A stretch of DNA of 64,000 nucleotides from Oscillospiraceae bacterium (GTDB taxonomy: Bacteria; Bacillota; Clostridia; Oscillospirales; Oscillospiraceae). Under the pieces are notes generated by a model that saw only the letters and a list, made by a program, of their open reading frames with translations, was not told where the DNA came from and did no database searches. The DNA is taken from assembly GCA_015067765.1 (NCBI GenBank), contig SVLV01000001.1, forward strand, positions 1 to 64,000, written 5' to 3'. Below, in pieces: positions 33,143-40,842 of the stretch. Within the stretch, counting starts at the first letter, position 1, and every line of letters starts with the position of its first letter. The position numbers and the translations under genes are program-made.

Positions 33143-33908
33143 GTCGGGTCTGCTGCAACGGTTGCTTGCCATTGCACTGGCGTTGCTGCTGTGGCAGGTG
33201 GGGGCAATGGCGCTGGACAGTCAGCTGCTGCTGGCAACCCCGTGGCAGGTATTGCTGCGGCTGCTGGAATTGCTGCAGGAACCCGCCTTCTACGGTGCGG
33301 TAGGGTTTTCCCTGGTGCGGATTTTGGCAGGGTTTCTGCTGGGCCTATTGCTGGGAACGCTGCTGGCTGTGCTGGCGGCCCGCTGGCCGCTGGCAGAGAC
33401 GCTGCTGTGGCCCTATATCACCGTTATCAAGACCACCCCGGTGGCGTCCTTCATCATTCTGTGCCTGATTTGGCTGGATTCCGGAAATCTGCCTATTTTC
33501 ATCTCCCTGCTGATGGTGCTTCCGGTGGTGTACAGCAATATGCTCTCCGGGATCCGTCAGACGGACCGGAAACTGTTGGAGATGGCCCATGTCTTCCGTG
33601 TAGGAACGCTGCGCCGTCTGCGGTATCTGTATCTGCCCCAGCTGCAGCCCTACCTCACCAGTGCCTGCTCTGTGGCTTTGGGTATGTCCTGGAAGGCGGG
33701 GATTGCGGCTGAGGTCATCGGGATTCCTGAGGGCTCTATCGGCGAAATGCTCTACGAGGCCAAGATCTACCTCAGCGCACCGGATCTGTTTGCCTGGACT
33801 GTGGTGATCATTGCGGTCAGTGTGGCCTTTGAACGCCTGTTTTTGTGGCTTCTGCGGCGAGGCTATGGCCTGCTGGGCAGCCGCAGGAGAGGGGAGGTGC
33901 GGCCATGA
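33132..33908 (+). CDS. ABC transporter permease (NitT/TauT family)
   Basis: I choose ATG 33132 (MWAKSGLLQ), which overlaps the binding-protein gene by 11 bases. About 258 residues with six membrane spans and the cytoplasmic EAA-like loop ALGMSWKAGIAAEVIGIPEGSIGEML that docks on the ATPase. It belongs to the BPD_transp_1 group of SsuC/TauC/ThiX permeases and forms one importer with the genes on both sides. Confidence 0.88.
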   Translation: MWAKSGLLQRLLAIALALLLWQVGAMALDSQLLLATPWQVLLRLLELLQEPAFYGAVGFSLVRILAGFLLGLLLGTLLAVLAARWPLAETLLWPYITVIKTTPVASFIILCLIWLDSGNLPIFISLLMVLPVVYSNMLSGIRQTDRKLLEMAHVFRVGTLRRLRYLYLPQLQPYLTSACSVALGMSWKAGIAAEVIGIPEGSIGEMLYEAKIYLSAPDLFAWTVVIIAVSVAFERLFLWLLRRGYGLLGSRRRGEVRP

Positions 33909-34474
33909 CCGATGTGATCCTGCGGGGGATTACCCACCGTTTTGGGGATCTGACGGTGCTGGATCAGTTCAGCGCCTGTTTCCCGGCTGGGACGACCACC
34001 TGTATCATGGGCCCCTCCGGTCGCGGCAAGACCACGCTGCTGCATATTCTTATGGGCTTGCTGACGGCCGACGAGGGAGAGATCACAGGCCGTCCGGAGC
34101 GCATCCGTGCGGTTTTTCAGGAGGATCGCCTGCTGGAGGAGTTCTCTGTGGCGGACAACCTGCGCTTTGTCTGCCCGAAGCTGACCGGCGAGACCATGTC
34201 TGCCCATTTGGCGGAAGTGGGCCTGGCGGACAGTATCGATCAGCCTGTGGCAGAACTGTCCGGTGGTATGAAGCGGCGGGTGGCCATTGTGCGGGCGGTA
34301 TTGGCAGAGGGGGATCTCCTGCTGCTGGATGAGCCCTTCCGTGGCCTGGATCGGAAGACCCGGGAACTGGTAGTAGCTTACCTGCGCCGCCATACGGAAG
34401 GAGTTACCACCATTTTGGTGACCCACGATCCCGAGGAAGTGGATCTGATGGGCGGCACATTGTTGACCTTATGA
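33905..34474 (+). CDS. ABC transporter ATP-binding protein (SsuB/TauB type)
   Basis: The start ATG 33905 overlaps the permease stop (ATGA) and follows GGGAGG. 189 residues, slightly shorter than typical (about 240): Walker A GPSGRGKTT, Q-loop FQEDRLL, signature LSGGMKRR, Walker B LLLLDEPF, D-loop GLDRKT and switch His THDPEE. All catalytic parts are present; only the C-terminal extension is short. It powers the importer encoded by the two preceding genes. Confidence 0.9.
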   Translation: MTDVILRGITHRFGDLTVLDQFSACFPAGTTTCIMGPSGRGKTTLLHILMGLLTADEGEITGRPERIRAVFQEDRLLEEFSVADNLRFVCPKLTGETMSAHLAEVGLADSIDQPVAELSGGMKRRVAIVRAVLAEGDLLLLDEPFRGLDRKTRELVVAYLRRHTEGVTTILVTHDPEEVDLMGGTLLTL

Positions 34475-34481
34475 GAAACCA

Positions 34482-34516
34482 ACCGGGCGGAGGAACAGAC
34501 TCCGTCCGGTTTTGTG
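34482..34516 (+). terminator. Terminator after ABC transporter operon
   Basis: The stem ACCGGGCGGAG / CTCCGTCCGGT with a 7-base loop is followed by TTTGTGTTG. Confidence 0.75.
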
Positions 34517-34543
34517 TTGCAAGGGATTATTTGGGCTGTCCCC

Positions 34544-34573
34544 TTGCCTCCGGCAACAGGGGAGTGGTACAAT
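34544..34573 (+). promoter_or_regulatory. Promoter of membrane-anchored hydrolase gene
   Basis: TTGCCT (34544-34549), 18-bp spacer with the upstream GTGG, TACAAT (34568-34573). Confidence 0.6.
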
Positions 34574-34600
34574 GCAGGCATCGATGATTGAGAAGAGGCG

Positions 34601-35590
34601 ATGGTTATTCTGTGGATATTGTTGGCTGGTGTAGCCGCCGCCGGTTTGGCGGTGCTGCTGATTGCCTATGGGTGCTACCGGGTGGCATTTTTTGCCCCCG
34701 GTAGGAAAGCGCCCTCCGGAGATGTGATCGAAACCCCGCAGGGTGAGATCTATGAAGCATATCGGGATCGCATGGTGGAGTGGATCAAGGAGGCCCGTGC
34801 CATGCCCCATGAGGAGGTGTGGATCACTTCCTTTGATGGACTGAAGTTGTATGGAAGATTTTACGAATATGCGCCCGGTGCCCCGGTTGAGCTGATGTTT
34901 CACGGGTATCGCGGCACGGGAGAGCGGGACCTGTGCGGCGGCGCCCAGCGGTGCTTCCTGCTGGGCAGAAGCGCATTGATCGTGGACCAGCGCTGCAGCG
35001 GGAAGAGTGAGGGACATACCATTACCTTCGGCATCCGGGAGCATCGGGATTGCCTCTCCTGGGTGGAGTTCTTGAGAAAGCGGATTGGTCCGGAAGTGAA
35101 GATCATCCTCACAGGCATCTCCATGGGGGCCTCCACGGTGCTGATGGCCGGCGGATCAGCCCTGCCGGAGAATGTTATCGGGATTTTAGCCGATTGCGGA
35201 TATTCCTCTCCCCGGGACATCATCAAGAAAGTCATCCGCCAGCTGGGGCTGCCTGCGGAACTGGGCTATCCCTTTGTGAAGCTGGGCGCCAGACTCTATG
35301 GGCACTTTGATCTGGAGGAATGTTCTCCCGAGGAGATGGTAAAGCATTGTACCGTGCCGGTACTGTTCTTCCACGGGGAAAGTGATGATTATGTACCCTG
35401 CCACATGAGCCGCATCAATTATGAGGCCTGCCCTGCCAAAAAGCTGCTGGTGACCATTCCCGGTGCAGGACATGGACTCAGCTATCTGATGGGTCGGGAG
35501 GCGTATCTGAAGGCGGCCCGGGAGTTTTTCGGGCCCAATGCCTCTGCAAAATCGGTGGAGCAGCAGGCGTGGATCGACGGAAGGATTTAA
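34601..35590 (+). CDS. Membrane-anchored alpha/beta hydrolase
   Basis: 329 residues. An N-terminal hydrophobic helix (ILWILLAGVAAAGLAVLLIAYGCY) anchors the enzyme. The hydrolase domain shows HGYRGTGERDLCGG, DQRCSGKSEG and nucleophile elbow TGISMGASTVLMAG, with HGESDDYVP (Asp) and GAGHGLS (His). It resembles the YqkD/BAAT-like esterase or peptidase hydrolases of Firmicutes; the substrate is unknown. It has its own promoter and terminator and borders the tRNA-Leu element. Confidence 0.82.
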   Translation: MVILWILLAGVAAAGLAVLLIAYGCYRVAFFAPGRKAPSGDVIETPQGEIYEAYRDRMVEWIKEARAMPHEEVWITSFDGLKLYGRFYEYAPGAPVELMFHGYRGTGERDLCGGAQRCFLLGRSALIVDQRCSGKSEGHTITFGIREHRDCLSWVEFLRKRIGPEVKIILTGISMGASTVLMAGGSALPENVIGILADCGYSSPRDIIKKVIRQLGLPAELGYPFVKLGARLYGHFDLEECSPEEMVKHCTVPVLFFHGESDDYVPCHMSRINYEACPAKKLLVTIPGAGHGLSYLMGREAYLKAAREFFGPNASAKSVEQQAWIDGRI

Positions 35591-35610
35591 CAGGACGCTA
35601 CAAAGCAAAA

Positions 35611-35644
35611 AAGAAACGGTACTCTTATGAGTACCGTTTCTTTT
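35611..35644. terminator. Terminator after hydrolase
   Basis: The 14-bp perfect stem AAGAAACGGTACTC / GAGTACCGTTTCTT with loop TTAT is followed by TT and runs directly into the left tRNA fragment. Confidence 0.85.
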
Positions 35645-35707
35645 GGTGCGCGAGGCGGGACTTGAACCCGCACGCCCGTAATGAGCACTAGAACCTGAAT
35701 CTAGCGA
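35644..35707 (-). pseudogene. tRNA-Leu(CAG) 3' fragment (attachment-site copy)
   Basis: This is the 3' part of the gene at 37303-37390, including CCA (35644-35646), T arm, variable arm and the anticodon loop with CAG. The identity ends after CTAGCGA, before the D arm, so it cannot form a tRNA. Confidence 0.85.
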
Positions 35708-35864
35708 AACATAGGGATTCCTAGGCATGCCCTTTCGGGCAGGGGTCACAAGAATGTGCGCAGGAATTCCAGTACATTTACAAGTTTCTTGGCAATATAT
35801 GTTGATATTCATCCATTCACGCAATACAATATATGATAGATTCCAGTAAAAAAGGAGGGATAAT

Positions 35865-36083
35865 GTGGAAAAGTACAAGCGAACAGGGCAAGCGGCCTGG
35901 GATAAACGGAACCTAAAAACAATCTCTACCAAAATGACAAAGGGTGAATATGAAAGGTTCCTGGACAAATGCTACCTTGCCAGGATTAAGCCATACACCC
36001 TGGTAAAACAGTTAGTACGGGATTGGATGGAGGGCAAGCGGCAACCCGAATTACCGAAAGTGACGGTGTTTTGGGACCTGTAG
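35865..36083 (+). CDS. Small ribbon-helix-helix-like protein
   Basis: The start is GTG 35865 after AAGGAGGG; the overlapping ATG at 35863 gives a frame that soon stops. 72 residues, basic N-terminus, then LKTISTKMTKGEYERFLDKCYLARIKPYTLVKQLVRDWM, a strand followed by two helices as in CopG/Arc-type DNA-binding proteins of plasmids and integrative elements. It may regulate the element or act as an excision factor; this is inferred. Confidence 0.55.
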   Translation: MEKYKRTGQAAWDKRNLKTISTKMTKGEYERFLDKCYLARIKPYTLVKQLVRDWMEGKRQPELPKVTVFWDL

Positions 36084-36115
36084 GGGATTCCGCCTTGCGC
36101 ACTTTCCATTGTATC

Positions 36116-36163
36116 ATGCGGTCAAGGGCTTCGTGAACGGCTGCGCCGCCCTTGACTTCGCAT
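36116..36163. repeat. Long imperfect hairpin between element genes
   Basis: ATGCG plus GTCAAGGGC (36116-36129) pairs with GCCCTTGAC, TT, CGCAT (36148-36163), leaving an 18-base loop. There is no T tract. It may be a regulatory RNA structure or a recombination or replication site of the element. Confidence 0.5.
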
Positions 36164-36206
36164 GAGCCGCCATGTGCGCCGAACAGGCGGAAAGGAGGTT
36201 GGCAAC

Positions 36207-36548
36207 ATGACGGCCAACATCAGCAAAGAATTGCGGAAACAGATATACAAGCGGGATGGGTACCGCTGCGCCCTGTGTGATAGCACAGACGGACTGCAGA
36301 TTCACCACTACATTCCCAGGGGGAAAGGTGGCTGCAATCATCCCATGAACCTTATCACCCTCTGTTGGAGGTGTCACGGGGCGGCGCATGGCAGCATCTG
36401 CCATGACTTCTACCTCATGGACATTACGGCGGAAAATATCCAGGCAGCACACGAAGAATGCATGCAGCAAATGGAGTATGAGTGCGCCCGGTACCTGGGG
36501 GACTATTACGCAGAAAGAGAGGAGGTGTGGTATCCCTGGGAGGGATAG
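36207..36548 (+). CDS. HNH endonuclease domain protein
   Basis: The start is ATG 36207 after AAAGGAGG. 113 residues with KRDGYRCALCDS (first CxxC), LQIHHYIPRGKGG (catalytic HH), NLITLCWRCHGAAH (second CxxC, zinc and H). This compact HNH form is typical of phage HNH proteins next to terminase genes. No terminase is found here. It cuts DNA with a single metal ion; the role in this element is unknown. Confidence 0.8.
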   Translation: MTANISKELRKQIYKRDGYRCALCDSTDGLQIHHYIPRGKGGCNHPMNLITLCWRCHGAAHGSICHDFYLMDITAENIQAAHEECMQQMEYECARYLGDYYAEREEVWYPWEG

Positions 36549-37268
36549 GAGGGCTGCGGCCCTCTTTTTTTGCTGCGGCCGCAACCAATGGGAGCCAATG
36601 GAATCGAACGGGTGTTTTATATTCTCGCCCGCGCCGCCACCAAAAACCGAACCATCGATGGTGCTTACATGGGTGGCCCTCCGCAGAGGGGGGCGATGCC
36701 CCCCCGTTGTCGGGCCATTGCCTGGTACTCGCTGCGCTGCGCCCAGGCTTCAAAGGTATGCAAGCCTGGCCGGGCGTCCTCGCCCTTGCTGCCTTGCCCC
36801 TTCGCTCCCGCGGGGGCTGCGGCTTGGCTGCGGGCTGCGGTCGGGCCCTGTGGGCCCTGCCCGTCCTTTATCCGCACACGAAATGGCCCCGCCCAAAAGG
36901 CGGCGGTTCCATTTCGGGCGGGGCTTGCCCGCTCCCGCGCGCGGCGGCTCTGCGCCCGTCGCGGTTCGCTGCGGGCTCTCGCCCTTGCTCACGGCTTGCA
37001 GGGCGTTGGCGCGGGCTGCGCTTTGGTCGGGCTGCGGGCCCTCGCCCTCTCCCCGCTGCGCCCTTGCCGCCGCCCGTGGCCCCTCGCTCCGCTCGGTGCG
37101 GCCCCGCTCCTCCTCCCGCCGCCGTTTTTCGCGCTCCCGCTCCTGCCGCCGGGCTCCCGCGCGGCATCGTGGGGCCGATGGCCCCCTCGCCGTGCGGTTT
37201 GCCGCTTTGCGGCGGCTTGCGTTCTCTTTCGGTGCGGTGGTGGGGCTGCGGCCCCGGGAAAGTAAATG
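36549..37268. other. GC-rich non-coding stretch in the tRNA-Leu element
   Basis: About 700 bases are markedly richer in G and C than the neighbours. Many frames are open on both strands, but none has a ribosome site, a recognisable protein or codon use like the surrounding genes, so I call no gene. It contains hairpins such as GGGGGGCGATGCCCCCC (36688-36705) and CCAGGCTT / AAGCCTGG (about 36747-36773). The strong composition bias suggests foreign origin or a replication or packaging region. Confidence 0.6.
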
Positions 37269-37292
37269 CCCCCGGCGGAAAACCGCCGGGGG
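37269..37292. terminator. Perfect GC hairpin beside tRNA-Leu
   Basis: CCCCCGGCGG / CCGCCGGGGG with loop AAAA, 11 bases from the encoded CCA of tRNA-Leu(CAG). It may end the tRNA transcript, although the T tract is poor on both strands. Confidence 0.5.
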
Positions 37293-37302
37293 CTTGTGGT
37301 GT

Positions 37303-37390
37303 TGGTGCGCGAGGCGGGACTTGAACCCGCACGCCCGTAATGAGCACTAGAACCTGAATCTAGCGAGTCTGCCAATTCCACCACTCGCGC
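37303..37390 (-). tRNA. tRNA-Leu (CAG)
   Basis: Acceptor stem GCGCGAG / CTCGCGC, discriminator A, CCA encoded at 37303-37305. The anticodon loop TTCAGGT gives CAG. A long variable arm (TGCTCATTACGGGCG) marks class II. Its 3' end is the integration site of the element to the left. Confidence 0.92.
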
Positions 37391-37413
37391 GCATCGATTC
37401 TGTTGTGAGGAAG

Positions 37414-37500
37414 TGGTGCGAGTGATGGGACTTGAACCCACACGTCCATTCGAACACAAGCACCTCAAGCTTGCCTGTCTGCCGATTCCAGCACACTCGC
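37414..37500 (-). tRNA. tRNA-Leu (GAG)
   Basis: The acceptor stem GCGAGTG / CACTCGC, encoded CCA (37414-37416), anticodon loop CTTGAGG (GAG) and long variable arm mark a class II tRNA. It is 23 bases upstream of tRNA-Leu(CAG) on the same strand, so both are likely one transcript. Confidence 0.92.
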
Positions 37501-37643
37501 AAAGGAAGCTTCCTCCGTACAAAGTACCTTATTAATATACCGCAAGAAGATGTGGTTTGTCAAGCCTGAATTTTTGAGGCTTTCTGTTTTTAGCTTGTGG
37601 ACCGGGATGACAGCTGGGGAATCGGAAACAATTCCTTTCGCCG

Positions 37644-37672
37644 TTGACACCTGCGAATTTTGGTGGGATAAT
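37644..37672 (+). promoter_or_regulatory. por operon promoter
   Basis: TTGACA (37644-37649), 17-bp spacer, GATAAT (37667-37672), 33 bases before the first ATG. Confidence 0.75.
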
Positions 37673-37705
37673 TCAGGTAATTCATCGAGAGGAGGGGGTT
37701 CCCCT

Positions 37706-38284
37706 ATGAAAGATATGGTAGAAATCCGTTGGCATGGCCGAGGTGGTCAGGGTGCCAAGACGGCATCCCTGCTGCTGGCCGATGCGGCGTTCAACACAGG
37801 AAAGTATGTGCAGGGTTTCCCTGAATACGGCCCGGAGCGCATGGGCGCACCCATTACCGCTTATAACCGCATCAGCACCCAACGCTGCACGGTCCATTCC
37901 AACATTTATTTCCCGGACTATGTGGTGGTCGTGGATGAGACATTGCTGAGCGCCGTGGATGTTACTGCCGGCCTGAAGGAAGATGGAGCGATTGTGATCA
38001 ATAGTCCCAAGACCCCGGATCAGCTGCGGCCTTTGCTGAAGGGATATACCGGAAAAGTGTGCTCCATTGATGCAGGAAAGATCAGTGTGGAAGAGTTGGG
38101 AAAGAACTTCCCCAATACCCCTATGCTGGCCGCTATCGTAAAGGTGTCCGGTGTGGTGGATGCCGAGGAGTTTGTGAAGGATATGGAGGCATCCTTCCAC
38201 CACAAGTTCGCCTCCAAGCCCCAGGTGATCGAGGGCAATATGCGTTGCCTGAAACGTTCTATGCAGGAGGTGCAGGTAGGATGA
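37706..38284 (+). CDS. porC: Pyruvate:ferredoxin oxidoreductase gamma subunit
   Basis: The start is ATG 37706 after GAGGAGGGG. 192 residues; RWHGRGGQGAKTASLLLADAAF and FPEYGPERMGAPITAYNRIS are hallmarks of the 2-oxoacid:acceptor oxidoreductase gamma subunit. Together with delta, alpha and beta encoded downstream it oxidises pyruvate and CoA to acetyl-CoA and CO2, reducing ferredoxin. The substrate could also be another 2-oxoacid (Vor/Kor type); pyruvate is the most likely from the four-gene layout. Confidence 0.88.
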   Translation: MKDMVEIRWHGRGGQGAKTASLLLADAAFNTGKYVQGFPEYGPERMGAPITAYNRISTQRCTVHSNIYFPDYVVVVDETLLSAVDVTAGLKEDGAIVINSPKTPDQLRPLLKGYTGKVCSIDAGKISVEELGKNFPNTPMLAAIVKVSGVVDAEEFVKDMEASFHHKFASKPQVIEGNMRCLKRSMQEVQVG

Positions 38285-38589
38285 GTTGGAAAGCAAGTGA
38301 GATGACTCCCGATGTCAAGTGGCAGGATCTGACTCCCGGCTGCGCCATTTTTGAGGGTGGTACTTCTGCCGCGGTCCAGACCGGCGACTGGCGCACCATG
38401 AAGCCGGTGCTCCACGCAGATAAGTGCAAACAGTGTCTGCTGTGCGTGCCGGTATGTCCGGACCTGTCTATTCCTATGCAGGCGGACGGGAAACGTGGCG
38501 ATTTTGACTATTTCTTCTGCAAGGGCTGCGGTATCTGTGCCAATGTGTGCCCCTTTGGGGCCATTGAGATGGTCAAGGACGAGAAATAA
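38281..38589 (+). CDS. porD: 2-oxoacid:ferredoxin oxidoreductase delta subunit
   Basis: The start ATG 38281 overlaps the gamma stop (ATGA). 102 residues with two 4Fe-4S motifs, CKQCLLCVPVCPD and CKGCGICANVCPFGAI. It carries electrons from the TPP site of the alpha/beta subunits to external ferredoxin. It is shorter than a full ferredoxin-like protein only in lacking extra domains, which is normal for PorD. Confidence 0.9.
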   Translation: MSWKASEMTPDVKWQDLTPGCAIFEGGTSAAVQTGDWRTMKPVLHADKCKQCLLCVPVCPDLSIPMQADGKRGDFDYFFCKGCGICANVCPFGAIEMVKDEK

Positions 38590-38606
38590 GGAGGGGAGGA
38601 ATAACT

Positions 38607-39785
38607 ATGTCTATCCGAGAAAGACTTTCCGGTAATGAAGCGATTGCCGTTGCTATGAAGCAGATCAACCCCGATGTCATGGGTGCCTTCCCCATCACTC
38701 CCTCCACGGAGATCCCGCAGTACTTCTCTGCCTATGTGGATAACGGTGAGGTGGATACGGAATTCATTGCCGTAGAAAGTGAGCACAGCGCCATGTCCAC
38801 CTGCATCGGTGCACAGGCTGCCGGTGCCCGCGCCATCAGTGCCACATCCTCCTGCGGCCTGATCTACATGGCCGAGATGCTGTACGTGGCCGCCAGTGAC
38901 CGTCTACCCATTACGTTGGCGGTATCCTGCCGCGCCCTGTCCGGCCCCATCAATATCAACAATGACCACTCCGATGCCATGAGTGTCCGGGATTCCGGTT
39001 GGCTGATGCTGTTTGCCGAGACCAATCAGGAGGCTTATGACAACTATCTGCAGGCTATGCGGATCGGTGAGGCGGTGAGTCTGCCCATCATGATCTGCCA
39101 GGATGGCTTCATCACCTCCCATGCTATCGAAAACATCGAGCTTGTGGAGGATGACAAGGTGAAGGCCTTCGTGGGCGAATATCAGCCCCAGCACTATCTG
39201 CTGAAAAAGGACAGTGCCATGGCGGTAGGTGCCTACGCTACCCCCGTATACTACATGGAATCCAAGCGCCAGCAGGCGCAGGCCATGCTGGATGCCAAGG
39301 ATGTGATCCGTCAGGTGGCCAAAGAGTTTGCGGAAATGACCGGGCGCGAGTACGGCCTGATCGAGAAGTATCGGATGGAGGATGCTGAGGAGGCTATTGT
39401 GATCATCGGATCCTCTGCCGGTACGGCCAAGGCTGCCATTGAGCAGCTGCGCGCACAGGGACGCAAGGTGGGCTTGGTGAAGATCCGTTCCTTCCGCCCG
39501 TTCCCCGCAGAGGATCTGGCAGAGGCTTTGAAGGATGTCAAGTCCTTTGCTGTGATGGATAAGTCCGATAGCTTTAATGCCCACTGCGGTCCGCTGTTTG
39601 CGGAGACGGCTGCTGCGCTCTATGCTGCCGGAGTCACCGGTCCCAAGGGCATCAGCTACATCTATGGTCTGGGTGGCCGTGATGTGCGTGTAGAGAGTAT
39701 CTGCAAGGTCTTTGATGATCTGCTGGAAATCAGCCGTACGGGAGATGTGGGGGACACTTACCGCTATCTGGATGTGCGGGAATAA
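38607..39785 (+). CDS. porA: Pyruvate:ferredoxin oxidoreductase alpha subunit
   Basis: 392 residues: pyrimidine-binding domain start LSGNEAIAVAMKQINPDVMGAFPITPSTEI, ATSSCGLIYMAEMLYVA, and the C-terminal transketolase-like domain (VIIGSSAGTAKAAIEQLRAQGRKVGLVKIRSFRPFP). It is expressed between delta and beta with ribosome sites AGGAGG. With PorB it forms the catalytic core. Confidence 0.92.
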   Translation: MSIRERLSGNEAIAVAMKQINPDVMGAFPITPSTEIPQYFSAYVDNGEVDTEFIAVESEHSAMSTCIGAQAAGARAISATSSCGLIYMAEMLYVAASDRLPITLAVSCRALSGPININNDHSDAMSVRDSGWLMLFAETNQEAYDNYLQAMRIGEAVSLPIMICQDGFITSHAIENIELVEDDKVKAFVGEYQPQHYLLKKDSAMAVGAYATPVYYMESKRQQAQAMLDAKDVIRQVAKEFAEMTGREYGLIEKYRMEDAEEAIVIIGSSAGTAKAAIEQLRAQGRKVGLVKIRSFRPFPAEDLAEALKDVKSFAVMDKSDSFNAHCGPLFAETAAALYAAGVTGPKGISYIYGLGGRDVRVESICKVFDDLLEISRTGDVGDTYRYLDVRE

Positions 39786-39797
39786 GGAGGGAGAACC

Positions 39798-40730
39798 ATG
39801 GCATATAATTTGAAAGAAATCCTGATGAAGGAAGAGCGCCTGTCCGGAGGACACCGGATGTGTGCCGGCTGCGGCTCCCCCATTGCCATCCGTGCGGTGC
39901 TGCGGGCTCTGGAGCCCGGTGACCGTGCGGTGATCACCGGTGCCACCAGCTGCATGGAGGTCTCCACCTTCATGTATCCCTATACTGCATGGAAGGACAG
40001 CTTCATCCATAACGCCTTTGAAAATGCAGCTGCTACCTGCTCCGGTGTGGAGACGGCTTACCGCGCCCTGAAGAAACGGGGCAAGATTGATGAGACCTAT
40101 AAGTTTATCACCTTCGGTGGTGACGGCGGCACCTACGATATCGGCTTTCAGAGTTTGTCCGGCGCTATGGAGCGGGGCCATGATATGGTCTATGTCTGCT
40201 ATGACAATGAGGCCTATATGAATACCGGCATCCAGCGCTCCAGTTCCACACCTCACTTTGCCGATACTACCACCACACCTCAGGGCAGTGTGATTCCCGG
40301 CAAGCTGCAGCAGAAGAAGAATCTCACCAAAATCATGGTGGCTCATGGGATTCCCTATGTGGGACAGACTACCTTTATCGGCAATTTCAAGGATGTGACG
40401 GAGAAAGCACACCGCGCCATCTATACCCCCGGTGCAGCATTCCTGAATGTAATGGCACCTTGCCCCCGTGGCTGGCGTTATCCCAGCGAGGAATTGATGG
40501 AAATCACCAAGCTGGCGGTGGAAACCTGTGTATGGCCCTTGTATGAGGTCATTGAGGGGAAGTACATCCTCAGCTATCGTCCCAAGAACAAGCTGCCTGT
40601 GGAGGAATATCTGAAGAGACAGGGCCGTTTTGCCCATATGTTCAAGCCCGGCAATGAGTGGATGATCCAGCAGGTCCAGCAGGAAGTGGATCGCGCCTGG
40701 GAGGAGCTTCTGACCCTTTGCGGCGAATAA
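39798..40730 (+). CDS. porB: Pyruvate:ferredoxin oxidoreductase beta subunit
   Basis: 310 residues: cluster and TPP-binding domain with MCAGCGSPIAIRAVLRAL, ATSCMEVS, FGGDGGTYDIGFQSLSGA (GDG motif) and CYDNEAYMNTG (Asn for Mg-TPP), plus TPCPRGW-like APCPRGWRYP. This is the last gene of the porCDAB operon; a terminator follows. The complex links glycolytic pyruvate to ferredoxin and hydrogen or butyrate metabolism, as expected of a strict anaerobe. Confidence 0.92.
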   Translation: MAYNLKEILMKEERLSGGHRMCAGCGSPIAIRAVLRALEPGDRAVITGATSCMEVSTFMYPYTAWKDSFIHNAFENAAATCSGVETAYRALKKRGKIDETYKFITFGGDGGTYDIGFQSLSGAMERGHDMVYVCYDNEAYMNTGIQRSSSTPHFADTTTTPQGSVIPGKLQQKKNLTKIMVAHGIPYVGQTTFIGNFKDVTEKAHRAIYTPGAAFLNVMAPCPRGWRYPSEELMEITKLAVETCVWPLYEVIEGKYILSYRPKNKLPVEEYLKRQGRFAHMFKPGNEWMIQQVQQEVDRAWEELLTLCGE

Positions 40731-40737
40731 GTTTACA

Positions 40738-40773
40738 CAAAATAACCGGCGGATCTCCGCCGGTTATTTTATT
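40738..40773 (+). terminator. Terminator after por operon
   Basis: The stem AAAATAACCGGCGGA / TCCGCCGGTTATTTT with a 2-base loop is followed by ATT. Confidence 0.85.
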
Positions 40774-40803
40774 GTCGATCGGGATACCATTTGTGCCATC
40801 TAT

Positions 40804-40813
40804 GTGGTACAAT
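40804..40813 (+). promoter_or_regulatory. Extended -10 element before glpK
   Basis: GTGGTACAAT (TACAAT at 40808-40813 preceded by TGG) lies 30 bases before the ATG; no clear -35 box is present. Confidence 0.45.
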
Positions 40814-40842
40814 GAAAAAAAGTTCCGGAAGGGGGATAAGCA

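Larger units (their letters stand above)
35643..37366. mobile_element. Small element integrated in tRNA-Leu(CAG), flanked by 65-bp direct repeats
   Basis: The 65 bases at 35643-35707 are repeated exactly at 37302-37366. The right copy is the 3' part of the intact tRNA-Leu(CAG) gene; the left copy is the displaced 3' end and still abuts the host terminator. This is the footprint of integration at a tRNA 3' end (attL/attR). The 1.6 kb between the copies holds a ribbon-helix-helix-like gene, an HNH gene, a large hairpin and GC-rich DNA, but no integrase. It is a deletion remnant or a satellite mobilised in trans. Confidence 0.85.

Noticed and set aside
36600-36630. Short sequence resembling a tRNA T arm (GGAATCGAAC)
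   Set aside because: No acceptor, anticodon or D arm can be found around it; too short to call a tRNA or attachment site.
36560-37350. Long open frames on all six frames in the GC-rich stretch
   Set aside because: The high GC content removes stop codons. The translations are Ala/Arg/Pro-rich without domains, and no ribosome sites precede them.
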